From NCBI GenBank assembly GCA_013187285.1, contig JABMIG010000007.1:948441-1012440 (forward strand): a stretch of 64,000 bases of DNA. The letters run 5' to 3'. This document shows, one piece after another, positions 37,854 through 50,129 of this stretch (positions are counted from its first letter, which is position 1; the number at the start of each line of letters is the position of its first letter). A program made the translations under genes and the position numbers. The DNA is from Cyclotella cryptica (taxonomy: Eukaryota > Bacillariophyta > Thalassiosirophyceae > Thalassiosirales > Thalassiosiraceae). Below the pieces are notes generated by a model. That model was not told the DNA's origin. It saw only the letters and a program-made list of their open reading frames with translations, and did not search any database.

Positions 37854-38298
37854 CCGTATATCTCTGATAATAAGAGCACAAAATGTCAAAAGATACATTT
37901 AAAAAGAGCTTTTATTGTGTGCAAAGCTAGTGATGCTATCGCGATAAAAATTAATGGTGTCTTTGCTATTTACTTCGGTACTGTAGAGCCCGCCATTTTT
38001 GTTTTCTTTTTTTATCAGGCCCTGCCCTCCCTACTCCCTCCCTATCTACCTGGTATTGTACTTGTGTGCTGTGTGTGAAAATGTTGTGATGTGAGTTCCG
38101 CGACAAAACACTATGACTCAACAACGAGCCGGAGTTACTGGGAGCTATGCATATGGGTGTCTTGCTGTTGGTGAGGAGAGTCTAATCCTGATGACTTTAG
38201 AATGCCCGGGGTTGATTAACATGCCAAAAACATAATTGTCAAGAAATCGGTAAATGTAATCTTTTAATCCGTGGGGCCTTATAATCCGAGATATACAG
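37854..38298. mobile_element. MITE family M1, copy 2
   Basis: The inverted ends of about 21 bases begin CCGTATATCTCTGAT at 37854 (preceded by TA) and close as CCGAGATATACAG at 38298, with three mismatches between the arms. The element is 445 bases and non-coding. Interior words (GTCAAAAGATACATTT, CGGTACTGTAGAG, GGAGTTACTGGGAGCTATGC) are shared with copies 1 and 3. Confidence 0.75.
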
Positions 38299-38359
38299 TG
38301 TAGAGCACTTGTGCGCGAAACCAGCAGAAAAAAACTATTATATCCCAGTTCCTTTTAAT

Positions 38360-38424
38360 GGTGAAATAGTTCACCGTTAGAAAAATGATAATTACCTATT
38401 TTTCTAACGGTGAACTATTTCACC
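38360..38424. repeat. Perfect 27-base hairpin
   Basis: Arms 38360-38386 and 38398-38424 are exact reverse complements with an 11-base spacer. Each arm contains GTGAAATAGTTCAC, itself a near-palindrome. Confidence 0.9.
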
Positions 38425-38696
38425 GTTAGAATACTACTACCGCCCCCCCATCCTTGAAATCTCTTATGGTGCATCTAGTGCACCATAACTTTGTACTATT
38501 CCTACACATGTTCAGAGGACAACCACATTTCTTGAGAAAGAGTTTTTTTAAATATTATTTTAAAAAAAAAAACCAACCCCACCCCGGGTTTTGCCTGAAC
38601 TGTCTGGTACAATTTTGAAAATATTATAAATGCCTAACATTTACATCTTAATTGGCAAATTTTTTTATTTTAAAGATACATAAAAATAAATCCTAT

Positions 38697-39049
38697 AATC
38701 CGTCGTTAGTTAGTGGTCCTAACACGGAGAAAAAATAATGGTATCCGCCCTATTTACCTCGGTACTGTAGAGTAGGCTGCTTTTTCCCTTGCTTTTCGTC
38801 GAACCTTGTTTGTGTGCCTATCACCTGATGTGATGTGATGTGAGCTGAGCGATAAAATGTGATAACTCGACATCCAACCGGAGTTACTAGGAGCTATGCA
38901 TATGTGCATGTTGCTGTCGGCAAGGAGAGTCTAATTCTAGTGTTATTAGAATGACCGAGGATGATTAACATGTCAAAAAACACAAATGTCACAAAATCGG
39001 GTAAAAAAGAGCTAATAATCCGTGGGATCTTGTCATCAGAGATATACGG
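38697..39049. mobile_element. MITE family M1, copy 3 (left end degenerate)
   Basis: The right end CAGAGATATACGG at 39049 is followed by TA and matches copy 2. Interior words CGGTACTGTAGAG and GGAGTTACTAGGAGCTATGC are shared with copy 2. The left end is unclear and the start given is approximate. Confidence 0.6.
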
Positions 39050-39242
39050 TAATTGATAAGGGTTGAATGTCTACTACAACTTTTTGAAATTATTAGATCT
39101 GCCTAGCTTTCACTTGTAAACTTGACATGAATGAGGCTTAAGTATTTTTTGATACTATTGATGCCAAGCAAATTATGGTACCTCTAGAGGGGGCAAATGA
39201 GTTTAACGGACTTCTACAGGAGTCGCGTAGGAATCGAACAGT

Positions 39243-39313
39243 TAACGGTGAAATAGTTCACTATTAGGATTTAATATGGGGAGAGCTAGCAATAGTGAAC
39301 TATTTCACCGTTA
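39243..39313. repeat. Perfect 23-base hairpin
   Basis: Arms 39243-39265 and 39291-39313 are exact reverse complements with a 25-base spacer. The core word is the same as in the hairpin at 38360. Confidence 0.9.
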
Positions 39314-39668
39314 GAAAAGGAACTGGTATATTATTCTCGAAGATTGAAACGAGAAAAGTTCGGTACCAGTGATGTGATGCGTGGGAGATGTGTGGGTATG
39401 GAGTGGGTATGGTATTGTACAATATTGTACCGTACCATACCGTATGCTTTTCACAGCGTCGTCTCACACACAAGCGCCAAGTTGTGACTGCATACAATAT
39501 GGTACAATACAATACTGCCGTGACTGATTTTTTTTCCCCGTGGTGTCAAGATGTCAGTTTTCGTAGAACGTGGTTTGGGACCGCCGCCGTCAAGAGAACC
39601 CCATCTCAAAAGCACGCAGTAACCACACAATCGAGAAGACAGGCATTTCCACTTTGTTGCTTGGCATC

Positions 39669-41025
39669 ATGGCGACCACGGTAAAGTCAGTAACCTTTGC
39701 TGTTGATGATATCACGTCTTCAGACACTTGTATGGAAATGTATCCAACTCCCGCATCGAAAGCGCTCGAGAATCTATGTCAAGATAATGAACATTGCCAC
39801 TGCGTGCACATCGATCCAACCCATCCGCGAGAGTACATTTTGTACTTCATCCGACATGGAGAGGCTATGCACAACATACTTGAAAAGGAAGCTGAATCCA
39901 AAGCTCGTCAACTGGCTGTATCTCAAGGTTACGATCCCAATTCGCATTACGTAAAAAAGGCCGCGGAAGATGCCCGCAAAGCGATTCTTAATAGTCAGTC
40001 CATGGAGGACCCGCCCTTGTCAGAGCAAGGAATGAAAGAAGCGAGACGAGCCAAGAGGGATCTGGAGCAGCTGATCTCTTCGCTCAACTTGCCACCTGTC
40101 CAAGAGGTTTGGGTGTCCCCACTGCAGAGAGCTTTAAAGACTGCATCGATTATCTTCCCTAACTCTCTGTCAACCAAGTTTGAAGATTCATGCGATAAAG
40201 TTGATGAAAAAAGGCTCGTTGCTCCACGCATAAAAGTCAAGGAGGAATTAAAAGAGCGGCACACAGGGTTGGCGTGTGATACACATTCCCCTTTGAAGTC
40301 GCTACGTGCGCGTCCATCATTTCAGTATTTCTCTCTCTCCGGCTTGCGGTTAAATAGTATGGAGAGTATTATCAAGGGTATATCTTCATCTAGTACAGAG
40401 AAGATGGATAGCTTGGAAGAGGAGAAACATGATCGTACAGAAAGCTCCTATGAAGAATTTAATTCTGATTTTGGGTTATTTCGTTTGAGCGGTCACCCAA
40501 ATGATAACGACCTGTGGGAGCAATTAGAGCACATGGAGATATCACCTGGTTCGGAAACCAAGAAGAACTACAATCATGGTGTATGTGGTGAAGATAATCC
40601 GTTGCAGCCCTCAATCGCTGACGATAGTTGGAGTAACACAGTATTCCAGAAAGAAGACAACGAAATGCTTCGAGAGCGAACAAAAAAACTATTCGACTTA
40701 CTTGCAGCAACAGAAAGCAGAAGTATTTGCTTGGTTGGTGAGCGCTGTCTATTTTCCATTCATTTACAAGAGTTATTTAACTTTGAGTACAAGCTCAACT
40801 TGCACTAATTTTCAACCAGGACACAAAGGGTATTTGAGAGAATTAGAACGTGGCCCATTAGGTCATTCGGATGCTGAACTCTTCCAAAACTGTGAAGTGA
40901 GGGTTTACCGTTTGCTTCTGAACTTTGTAAAGAATGGTGCCCCTGATGTGGGTGTTGAAATGAGTGGTAAAGGGCTTCAGTCAGGTGTCAACATCTTTGC
41001 TGAAAGAATTACATCATCGCGGTGA
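39669..41025 (+). CDS. Histidine phosphatase (phosphoglycerate-mutase-like) family protein
   Basis: Two exons, 39669-40737 and 40820-41025, joined over an 82-base GT-AG intron (GTGAG at the 5' end), give 424 residues. The ATG at 39669 is the first in an open frame that extends further upstream only through a GTG. The catalytic RHG motif is present as YFIRHGEAMHN (His63), and the second catalytic histidine as LVGHKGYLRELE (His358), created exactly across the splice junction, which supports the intron. A Ser/Glu-rich insertion of roughly 110 residues (about 230-335) separates the two halves of the fold and is probably disordered. Similar proteins in fungi and algae are generic phosphatases of unknown substrate. 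No clear targeting signal. Upstream, a GTACCGTACCATACCGTA stretch lies about 230 bases before the start. Confidence 0.88.
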
Positions 41026-41178
41026 TTTCACGTAGGAACCAGATACCATCAAGGAAAATAAGTGCTTCGCGCTCAACATGCTAATAGCAACACTTTAGTG
41101 TGTCGCCGACAATACAAGTCTAGTTGCACAATTGAAAGAAACGATAATAATATTCGATAGGATCAATGTATCTTTGTG

Positions 41179-41580
41179 TCATTTAGCCTCAGGATCTGCA
41201 TTTCTGATAATTTCATTACCCTTAAAATCTTTCCACCTTCCTGTAGCTCCAACACGTACATCTCCTCTGCCTCCCTTTAAGATATCATCAAGAAACAGCA
41301 TCCTGCCAACATTCTCTGCACAAATTGAAACACCTTCAGAGAACTTCGAGGGCTTCATTTCGGGCGATCCCGTAAGAGGTTCGGCTCCTTCACCGTCTTT
41401 GTCGACTTCAGTCGTAGTCCTCGAGTCATAGCTGGACAAGGATAGTGATTTCTGCAGTTCGTATTTGTCACAAAGAATGATATTTCGCATTGAAGGTGTT
41501 ACTGAGAAGAATGCCATCAACCTCATTGATTGCAAATTGATTATAAAAAGGAGAAGTAATCCAGCTGTCGATGTCCCCAT
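41179..41580 (-). CDS. Hypothetical protein with signal-like N-terminus
   Basis: The open frame starts with an ATG at 41580 and encodes 133 residues. Residues 1-25 are hydrophobic (AGLLLLFIINLQ) and are followed by LMAFFSV, loosely like the ASAFAP-type cleavage motif of diatom plastid proteins. The rest is hydrophilic and Gly/Lys/Arg-rich toward the C-terminus (LKGGRGDVRVGATGRWKDF). No family is recognised. It lies 153 bases from the end of the convergent phosphatase gene, a typical spacing for compact diatom genes. It could be a small plastid-targeted protein or a chance frame; the unusual hydrophobic start and well-placed ATG favour a gene. Confidence 0.45.
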   Translation of the reverse strand: MGTSTAGLLLLFIINLQSMRLMAFFSVTPSMRNIILCDKYELQKSLSLSSYDSRTTTEVDKDGEGAEPLTGSPEMKPSKFSEGVSICAENVGRMLFLDDILKGGRGDVRVGATGRWKDFKGNEIIRNADPEAK

Positions 41581-43099
41581 GATTGAAACCTGCTTTGTTG
41601 ATTAAAGACGCCCGATACGGAAGGGGGAAACAAGATCTGATGTTATAATGCTGAAGAGGGGGCAGCAAACTACTCAGTGACGTGCAGTTTACCAGCAGTG
41701 GAACCACGCCTGACCCATGCTAGCGTTGCCCAAGGTTTCGTGCATGTTTTGCATTGTACCAGGACAACGAGGAACTATGGTACTCCAAGAAGAACCAAAA
41801 ACCACCTACGACCAGACCCCTACCAGACCCTAATCAGACCCACAACCGACTGTTTCGGTTTTTACAGGTATGTATGTGATCGATGGGTATGACCAGTATA
41901 AGACATTATCTAGACCAGTAGAAATACCCTTAATTGCAAAAGGTTTTCCTAAATGCTTCCATAAACCATGATGACATGAACACCATGGGATCCACCACAG
42001 TTGAAATCAAATGCAGTGCACTTCACTGACTGAAGTCCCCTATTGTGACCTAAAAGATTGGATCTTTCCTAATGCATGCCTAAATCCCGTTCAGCTCTTA
42101 GGGTCACAATATGGGACACTTATTTTGGTGTTATCAAGTGATTATGCTCAAGCTGTTGTTCGTGGGTGTGAGTGTGGTTATGATTATGATGTTGGGGGGG
42201 GGAGGTGGTGACCAAGTTTGCTCAGCTATAGTCACAAAGATGAATCAGTGATGTGGATGAAACAGAAGCTTTGTTTATTCTGAGTTGTATGAACATAATA
42301 GACATAAAATTAGAATTTGCATTACAAATTCTTATTTCCAACTATTACAATTGGATACTAAAATTGCACAAAATAATTCTATGGTTGATTGTTGCTTGTA
42401 ATAGGGAACACAGTTATCAATGATTTGCTGCAGCTGCAGGGGTAATAATTACCCCTGCAGCCTGCAGGGGTATATAATAATTAAAACGAAAAATGATATT
42501 GTCTTACAGGAAGACAAACTAACAATGGGTGGAATAAATTTCTCGCCGATCTGAATCTGAGGATTCTTCTTCTTCAAAATTGTAGTCATGAAGAAATAAG
42601 GTTAGTGTGTGTGGGTGGGTGGGTGGGTTGGGGGGGATTCACTCACATTGTGGATATATCTACAACCTGCTTCAAGGTGAATTGCTAACTGATTGAAAAG
42701 ATGTTAGTGCAACCCAGGAAGAACATGTAAAAATGACAAGTAGTACTCCTCTTGATGCGGCGAAGAAGGTAAGGCAAGGGGAGTTTACCTGACAGTCCAA
42801 TGGATCAAACAGTCTATAGACATAGATCATAAAAGTGGAGATCATGCATCTGAAGTATTAATATTATGTTACTTCTAGTTGCTCTAGGGCAGTTAAGGTG
42901 CAAACAGCCATGGACATCCCGTCCAAATACAAACAAGAACAGATGTTTTGGCCTCTTTCACAGGGATATTTGTCTTTCTATTCCTATCACATCTTCCCAA
43001 ACTGGAAGTAATTAAATATATGCCACATCTCCAGTAGCACTTCACGGTCACCCTCATCTATTTTTTTGTCAACCACTGCTTCTTTTTATTTCTGTGCTC
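41581..43099. other. No gene seen; one short palindrome
   Basis: Non-coding in appearance. A near-perfect 27-base palindrome (CTGCAGGGGTAAT and its complement around one base) lies at 42434-42460, and a short GTGGGTGGG tract at 42608-42640. Confidence 0.6.
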
Positions 43100-46000
43100 T
43101 TCCCTCCACCCTCCACACTTTCAGACATGTATTACAGCATGATAAAGGCCAAGAATCTGCCTTACTTGGTACACCTAGGTACCAAATGAAAACTCCCAAG
43201 TTAGGATAATCACAAACTCACAAACTCCCAAGCAATGAGGAATCCTTACAAGGACAAAGATCCAGAACTCTGGATCTTTGTTACAACAAGAGAACACCCA
43301 TCATGAGAAAGGTGCAAACATACCACAACGATGTAGAGCCTACAAAAAATCCATTTTTTGTGTTGGGATGAAAGGGATTTTATTACCCTTCCATCCTCAT
43401 TTGTTCATCATAAACAGTACACAATAAGCTCACAATTATTCAACCACAATGAGAGTAACCTGTTTAACTACCAGTTGCTACTTAATATTTTTTTCTCACC
43501 AAATTGGCTTAGACCACTCTCTATAATTAGCCCAGTTGCAGACTAAGTTTGCCAGGAGAACATGTCCTTCCCACGACTTCTACATTAATCCCCAGAGTCC
43601 CTGTGTCTGGCTACACTATATTGTGTGCAGTCAACATAGGCCAAATACAAGAGCGTGCAAAGTATCTTTGAAGAGCACTTGTGCAAAAAGCCTAAGAAGC
43701 TTGTGAGTGTCACACATGGTGCTTACGCATAGGCTGGGAAAAATTGTGAGGTCAGAGAAAATGTGTCCCGAGAATACACATATACTCAGTTTGCTTATGA
43801 TCAAACATCAAAAGCAAAAAGAACCAGAGTTTCACATTATGATGTTGTGGACACACTTTGTGAGCAAGATTGTGATGCATTACTCAATTGAGAGTAAAAG
43901 CCATTGCAATGAAAAGCCCTTCTAGGTAAGGCATTTATAGACTATTGTTTTAGGACTTAGGCCCTTGTAGTGAAGAGAGGCATGCATATAGTTGTAGCCC
44001 TTTATGGCCTATTAAAAAGACACTTTTTAAACAAAACCCACACTTTTTGTAACGGAATATTTTTAGTACAAATCAAGGTTGCACTTGATTACTAGTGTAT
44101 ACCGACAACTGAAAAAGGGGCAATAATATGTATGCAATTAAGAGAACATGTGTCCCAAAGAATCTTTGTGCTCTAACGGTGCAGTTTTTCAAAAGGGCAT
44201 TTAGTCACCAATAAGAATAAAAACTCCACAACAGACCTAGTAACTTTCTTAGAAAGAAGTGAAAAGAAGATGTGCAAGATCCCTGTGCGGTTTAAGCACC
44301 GAAGGATCACAAGAAGCCTTTGAATTTGCAGAATATTACACGGGACTCCCGTTCAAGTTCTATGTTCATGTGGTCCATTCTTGGTCATCATGAATGCAAT
44401 GGAAGTCCTAGGAAAAGGAGCCAGAAGAAGCTCCAGTGAGAAGCATTATTGGAACGTATGTCCGGCAAAGTTGCAAAGCACCACAGACCATGTTTTAAGC
44501 ATGGGGGAAAGCACACAACTCCTAGAAATGAATCGTTTCCTAGAATTAGGATATACAATCCCGGGAAGTGTCATGCTTCTCGGAAGGCATCGCTCAATCC
44601 AGAAAATAAATGTAATTTCAGAACATGATTGAGAAGCATTCTTTAAAACTTGCAAACCTCAAGAGTTCAAAACAAAAAATAAGATGGTAAAAGAAAAGAT
44701 TCCATAATCACTGGAAAAACAGTGATGTCTGCAGCTAAATGAGCTACAAGGAACTCTATTTAAGTTGGGAGGGATCTTGTTTGAACAAGAAAGCTTACAG
44801 GCATGACATGAGTCCTGATACTTCCTCTCAAAAGAGAAAGGAAAAACAGGACAAATGAAGTAAAAATAATTTGACTTTAAATAAAAAATGATTCTAACTC
44901 CAGTACACTCATTAGATTAAAAATCTTCATGAAAAATCAACAATTCAAAATCAAATAATAGAATCATTTCAAATACCATGCTTACCCAAGATCAAAAAAG
45001 TCTTGCATTGAAAATAAGAAATAATACACAGAGTGAGATAACTGCCAAACTGTTGACCCTGAAATGTGGGGGGCCTTTGCCATAGTGTCAACCTCCCTAT
45101 CAAAGGTATAGAAGGAGGTTAATTGCTTTAGTTGCATAAAGCAAGATACCACATAGTGACCGCAAATCAAGCTCCACAGAGGTAGGAACGCCCTGTTGGA
45201 AGTCCCACCAGTAACAGGGTCATCAATGTCTTACTCGACAGTGGATCTGATGGGGACCTGATGTTCCATGAAAAAGGAACATCAATGCACTTCCCATACT
45301 TTACTCTTGACTAAGCAGGAACATCTTGGCACATGTAAAATGGGAACTTACTCACAAAAATGGGATGAAGTCAACATAAACTTTTTGATAACTCAAACAG
45401 CAAAGAGTATCGGGTAACACCAGATGTTGTGCAGCAAGATAAGAAAAAATGACTAAGTGGATGTATGATCTCATTTTTGGTTGCAACCCCACAAAAGAGT
45501 TAGGAAATGTTCTGGATTTTTGAGCAAAAGAAATTACTATTGATGATATAATTTACGCATTAATAGTGATGGAAATTGCACAATCCCAGAAAAAGATGCA
45601 GCTTTAAACAAACTTAGCAAGAATGATAAGTATTCCACTCAATGGGTAGAGGAAACACAATAATTATGAAAGGATGGTAAGATGGTCATCCCCAAAATTC
45701 TTCAAAATCTAGCATTAGTTTGTTCCCACAATCATTGATGCATCCTGGACACACACATCTTGAAGTGATGCTACAGACAACAATGTATTGGAAAAGTATG
45801 AGGCATACCATCAGATCACATGTCAAAAACTGTCATATGTGTCAAGCACAAGTGTGGGAAACTCCCTAATAAGCTTGTCATCAAAATTCCTTGAGAGGCA
45901 TTGTGTGTAGACCTTATTTGGCAATAAACTCTCATTAGTAAAGATGGGACAGCAATTGACTTTATGTGTCTTACCATGATCAACCCAGCTCCAAGTTGGT

Positions 46001-46350
46001 ATGAAATAGTAGAACTGCCGGTAACCACAGATGTGGTTACTCCCATGGCTACAAAGAGGCAGAGGGGCACTAAGACTCTTAACAACACTATCATACTGTG
46101 ACAAATTAACTGCAATGATAAGTGACTTAGTGAATAAGACCTGGTTTAACCATCATCCACATTGTCAATAATTATTTATGACAATTACACTGAAATCAAA
46201 CTTCACTTGAAAGTCCTTCATGAATCATATGGGATCAAAGGTAAGCCAACCAGTGTCAAGAACCCACAAGCAAATACAATTCTGGAGTGAGTGCATTAAG
46301 TAATCACAGCAATGCTCCACCCTACTGAACTAGACATATAGTCTATTTTA
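43100..46350 (+). mobile_element. Old, decayed Ty3/gypsy copy
   Basis: DNA at about 45190-45560 resembles the protease region of the young gypsy element (CTCGACAGTGGATCTGATGG at 45235). About 45660-46330 resembles its integrase region, and a short gag-like piece is seen near 44.45 kb. Sequence at 43.43-43.52 kb resembles the end of the LTRs (GGCTTAGACCA), so a remnant 5' LTR may be present. The copy is heavily broken throughout, has no intact gene, and is much older than the element at 26.7-33.0 kb. Both outer boundaries are approximate. Confidence 0.6.
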
Positions 46351-48181
46351 AGTATTATTTGATTGAGTGGTAAGCTTTTCCAAACATTTTGACAGAACCA
46401 TTACATTGATTGTATTAATACACATAGTACAGTCATTGAACTAATTGGTTGAACATTAACCATTACATAACCTAAATTTGTTTAAATGACGGCATGCATT
46501 GTGTCATCACCAAACTATTGCCAATGTAAGCAATGATTCATTAATCCATCAAAATAACATAACGACTCTCACCTTTTTGAGCTATCTTATAATTGAATAT
46601 AGAATTAAGCAAATTCCTCTCCTTCTAACTTAACTCAATGTTTCCACACCTAATATCCCGTTCAATGTTATCACCACAGTTGCCATGATTTCTTGCAACA
46701 TCATCAACAGCAAGGAATTTATAAATTGTTGCATCTTCCTTCTCAGCATTCTTGGTGAATGATTTAAAAATTCATATGATACTATGAAACAAATGTCATC
46801 TCTGTTGTACATTGTATGTCATTAACTAATGCTGGGAATTCAATGCTCAACACATCAAATGAAAGTTCCTTGCCTTCCACACTGCTTCCTGCTTTGTAGC
46901 AACCTGCAATTGTAATTACAAGTGGAATCAGAAATGGATGACAGCAATCTCATTAGACAGGCAATGGAAAGTTTTGAATTTTTTTCTCAGGTAAAATCAA
47001 GTTAAATTCAATTTTCTCATGATTCCCATTTGTCATTGATCAATTTACAGCAAAACTTTCAATATAGCTACCACATCAAAGCCAGAAGAGAACATTATCA
47101 CCGATTACTTTTTCAAACTAAATGGAAGCAATCTTCTTTTTTCCATAAAATCACTTTTATAGGAGTTGAGCAACTTTTCCAGTTTCCAGTACACATTGGT
47201 GATGTCCAATGGTCCAAGGATGCCTGATATTCAGTGTGGCTTTTTATTAAGATATTTTAATCCTTTCTGTTTATGCATCAGTCTTCTGAGGCTTCCTGAG
47301 GTAGATGCCTGAGAGCAAACAAGACATCCGGAAGAAATTGGCAAACACAAAAACCAGACTTGACGGGATTGTTAAAGAGCAGCACTGGCGTTTGCAAAAT
47401 GGAAGAGCCCAAGTGAAGACACTGGACGAATAAAAATGGGCAATCACAATAAAATCCATAATCACCACCTTTTTGATTATGTGCAACATCAAAATGGGGT
47501 AAATAATTACCAAGTCTAAAATGGTGGACAAAAATAGTAAAGTGTGTCTGAGAACGCGAAAGTCCATCTGGACGTGAGTAATACTATCTATTTTACTGTA
47601 AGTATAGTTACAACATAAGTGTAAGGAAAGTACCAGGGAAAGTCACAGCGGTGTGTGTATTTACATAAAGCACATAAGTTTTACTTACGATTGACATCAG
47701 TAATTTTCCGACATATATCTCCGTAACCACATGCAATCAAGTTAAGTATTCACTGCTTTTGAAGATAGTCAGTCTTGACGATCATTGCATATAATAACAC
47801 ATCATTGTTGTCATACGATACTTAGGATAACAAAAAGTGCCCAATCATGTTAATTAAGAGTGAGGAATCGCGCTCATCTCAAGCGACTACTCATGTTTGT
47901 TCTGAGATAAAAATCACTTTCGTTATAAGTCTTACATCTCTGTTATCAAGATTTATTACATACTCTCATCAATAGTGACTGATTACGTTCCTCACGAGAA
48001 GACTTACATTTATTGCATGCAATGTAGTATGATACTCCAGTATGACATTGAATCGCTATGCCTTCACTTAGGTTAATACTTATAACAAATTCTCACTCAT
48101 TCAACAAACACTATCCCCATCATTCATCTGTCCCATCATTTCGTCATACCCATCATCACCGGGCACTAAAGCCATCACACA
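46351..48181. other. No gene seen; probably contains the left end of the Plavaka-like element
   Basis: AT-rich, no recognisable coding content. The left terminus of the transposon described next should lie in the second half of this stretch, but I could not find its terminal repeat. Confidence 0.5.
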
Positions 48182-49518
48182 TTTCGAGAATCCAAAGGAG
48201 GTAAGGAATCATCAGTCGATTGTGTAGTTCGCAACCTCTTGTTCTTCGTCAATCCATTCATCCAATCATCCTTTTCCTCATCATCCTTCCAAAGAACAGA
48301 AATCATTTCCCTTTACTGGCATTGTGGAGGAATCGTGTCAATCTCCGATGAGTCTGCTTGTAGAACTTCGATACCTTGTGCTTTCACGGCATCGCAAAGA
48401 AATCTTCTTCTGCCCGTGAGTGAATTGAGGCTTCACCTTGAGGTAATGTTTCCTATCTTCTGCGCTCAGCCCCTTGTCCAACATTTCCGATAATGTTAAC
48501 TTCTTGTACTCACGGAACTTTTCCTTCTCCATCTGTGATGCATTTGGATTATCCGAGTGGAATCGCCACTCTTGCTTCCACACCTCACTGTGATTCTCTA
48601 AAACAAATATGGTATATGCAATATCACTCACGGATAACAATTCCCACAGTTGCTTGTTTTTCTTTTCATCATCCCTGTACCACCTCTTCAGAGTCTCCTT
48701 TGTGTACAAAGCACTCGTCATTCTAGTGATCATGTAGTACCACCCTCCCACGAACTCCTTCCATTGCATGTCCTCTCTAGATGCATTCTCGCCAATCAAC
48801 TTTCTCTCCCAGAAAGGCTTACCTAAACCATCACTACCAACCAACATGTAGAGCTTCATGATCATGTATTGCGCCCCCGCTTTGTAATTCACCTGTGACG
48901 ATTTTTGTTTGAGTAAACCATTTTAAAGAAACTCAAAAAGATGATCGTCAAGACTTACTTAGAAAAGCCTTCCGACCGCATTATGGAAGTTACATTTCAG
49001 ATTTCGATACTTGATATGCACCATTCCAGCAATCGTATTCTCCCAATACCAAGATTTTTCAAGACATCGGGAACATAAATTCCTGTTTTATTCATCAGCT
49101 TGTCGCACACACTGTCTTTTGTTTCATCATACTCATTCCAACCGCTCAAGAAATTTGATGTGTGGGAAGAGGACATCGGCGGCATATGCTGTTACTCGTT
49201 GGTAATTCACAGCATCAGTTCCGTCGTACTGTGGACGTTGTCCGCCAACTTTACCGCCCTACCATTGTCCTGTCCTGTGTTTGGATTCTTCTTTCCGTAC
49301 GACATGACAATTGTCCTCTGAAGCTGTTCCTTGACTTCCCTCATTTCTCTCTCCATATCGCTCAATCTTGTTGTATAAACCCTTGTTAGTTCGTCAACGC
49401 TTAACCCGCTAATCTCACTAGATGTCCCTGGAGTTGTTGGTTCTTCTCGTACTTCAAAACCTGGAATTTCATCAAGTGAAAGATCATTAGAAAAGTGACT
49501 GCTATTATTTACCGACAT
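48182..49518 (-). pseudogene. Accessory gene A of the Plavaka-like element
   Basis: The start is an ATG at 49518. Residues about 20-75 look coiled-coil-like (LSDMEREMREVKEQLQ). Downstream frames contain NYQRVTAYAADVLFPHIKFL, then a WNEYDETKDSVCDKL segment, a tryptophan-containing piece, then, probably after an intron (acceptor just before the segment starting about 48892), VNYKAGAQYMIMKLYMLVG and a long charged stretch ending KNKRLRTTQSTDD near 48.2 kb. At least two frame shifts are needed around 49.14 and 49.21 kb. Similar 'VTxYVxxxLFPxxKFL...' proteins accompany DNA transposons of stramenopiles as far as I recall. The function is unknown; DNA binding or assembly with the transposase is a guess. 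Confidence 0.5.
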
Positions 49519-50129
49519 CTCGTAATCCTTGTTGCAGTGGATGTAGAAGATGTATAGAAGACAATTACTCTTTGTGGTTGCAACGCTGCTTTATCCAAAC
49601 CATTTAATTCAACATATAATGGAGATGCATGTCTCACATGTTGCATTGAGAGAGTATGAGGCATCCGACACCTTTTGTACATATTTCTCATAAAGGTACA
49701 TTAATTAATCCATCTATACTTTTGCCTTTCAATGTTTTGGTACGCGCCATAATTTCGTTGAATGATTATTTGGATGTGAACATAGAAATGTCTATGTGCA
49801 CATCTTAGGAATTTTCCGACACACTTACATTCATTATGTGTTATAGGAATGCACTCATATGTGTTTACTTATGAATAATATACATGTTAATTCCAATGTT
49901 GTCGGAAAAAGGAATCGCGCCATAATAGCAAGCAGTATTAACAGCGAGTACTTGTTATATTATATAATACACTAAAAATTTCTCATTAACTAGTTAGCCT
50001 TCTAATGTATATCTATATAGGAATTCAATAGATATACGTAGAAAATACCTTTCAAAAGAAGAAGTTGCATTTGAAATCAATTATTATATACACATCACTT
50101 GCATCTCATTTTCTGTAATCTCCATCTTA

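Larger units (their letters stand above)
38345..39326. mobile_element. Hairpin-bounded DNA element with a nested MITE
   Basis: The outer ends are inverted: CCAGTTCCTTTT at 38345 and AAAAGGAACTGG ending at 39326. Just inside each end lies a long hairpin built on the same word GGTGAAATAGTTCAC (38360-38424 and 39243-39313). An M1 MITE (38697-39049) sits inside. Sequence at about 38609-38690 and about 39069-39150 is similar in direct orientation, so the interior may be a partial duplication. No transposase is seen and no certain target duplication. Confidence 0.55.

Noticed and set aside
42434-42460. Near-perfect CTGCAGGGG palindrome
   Set aside because: Isolated, with no repeat partner or gene beside it; too short to interpret.
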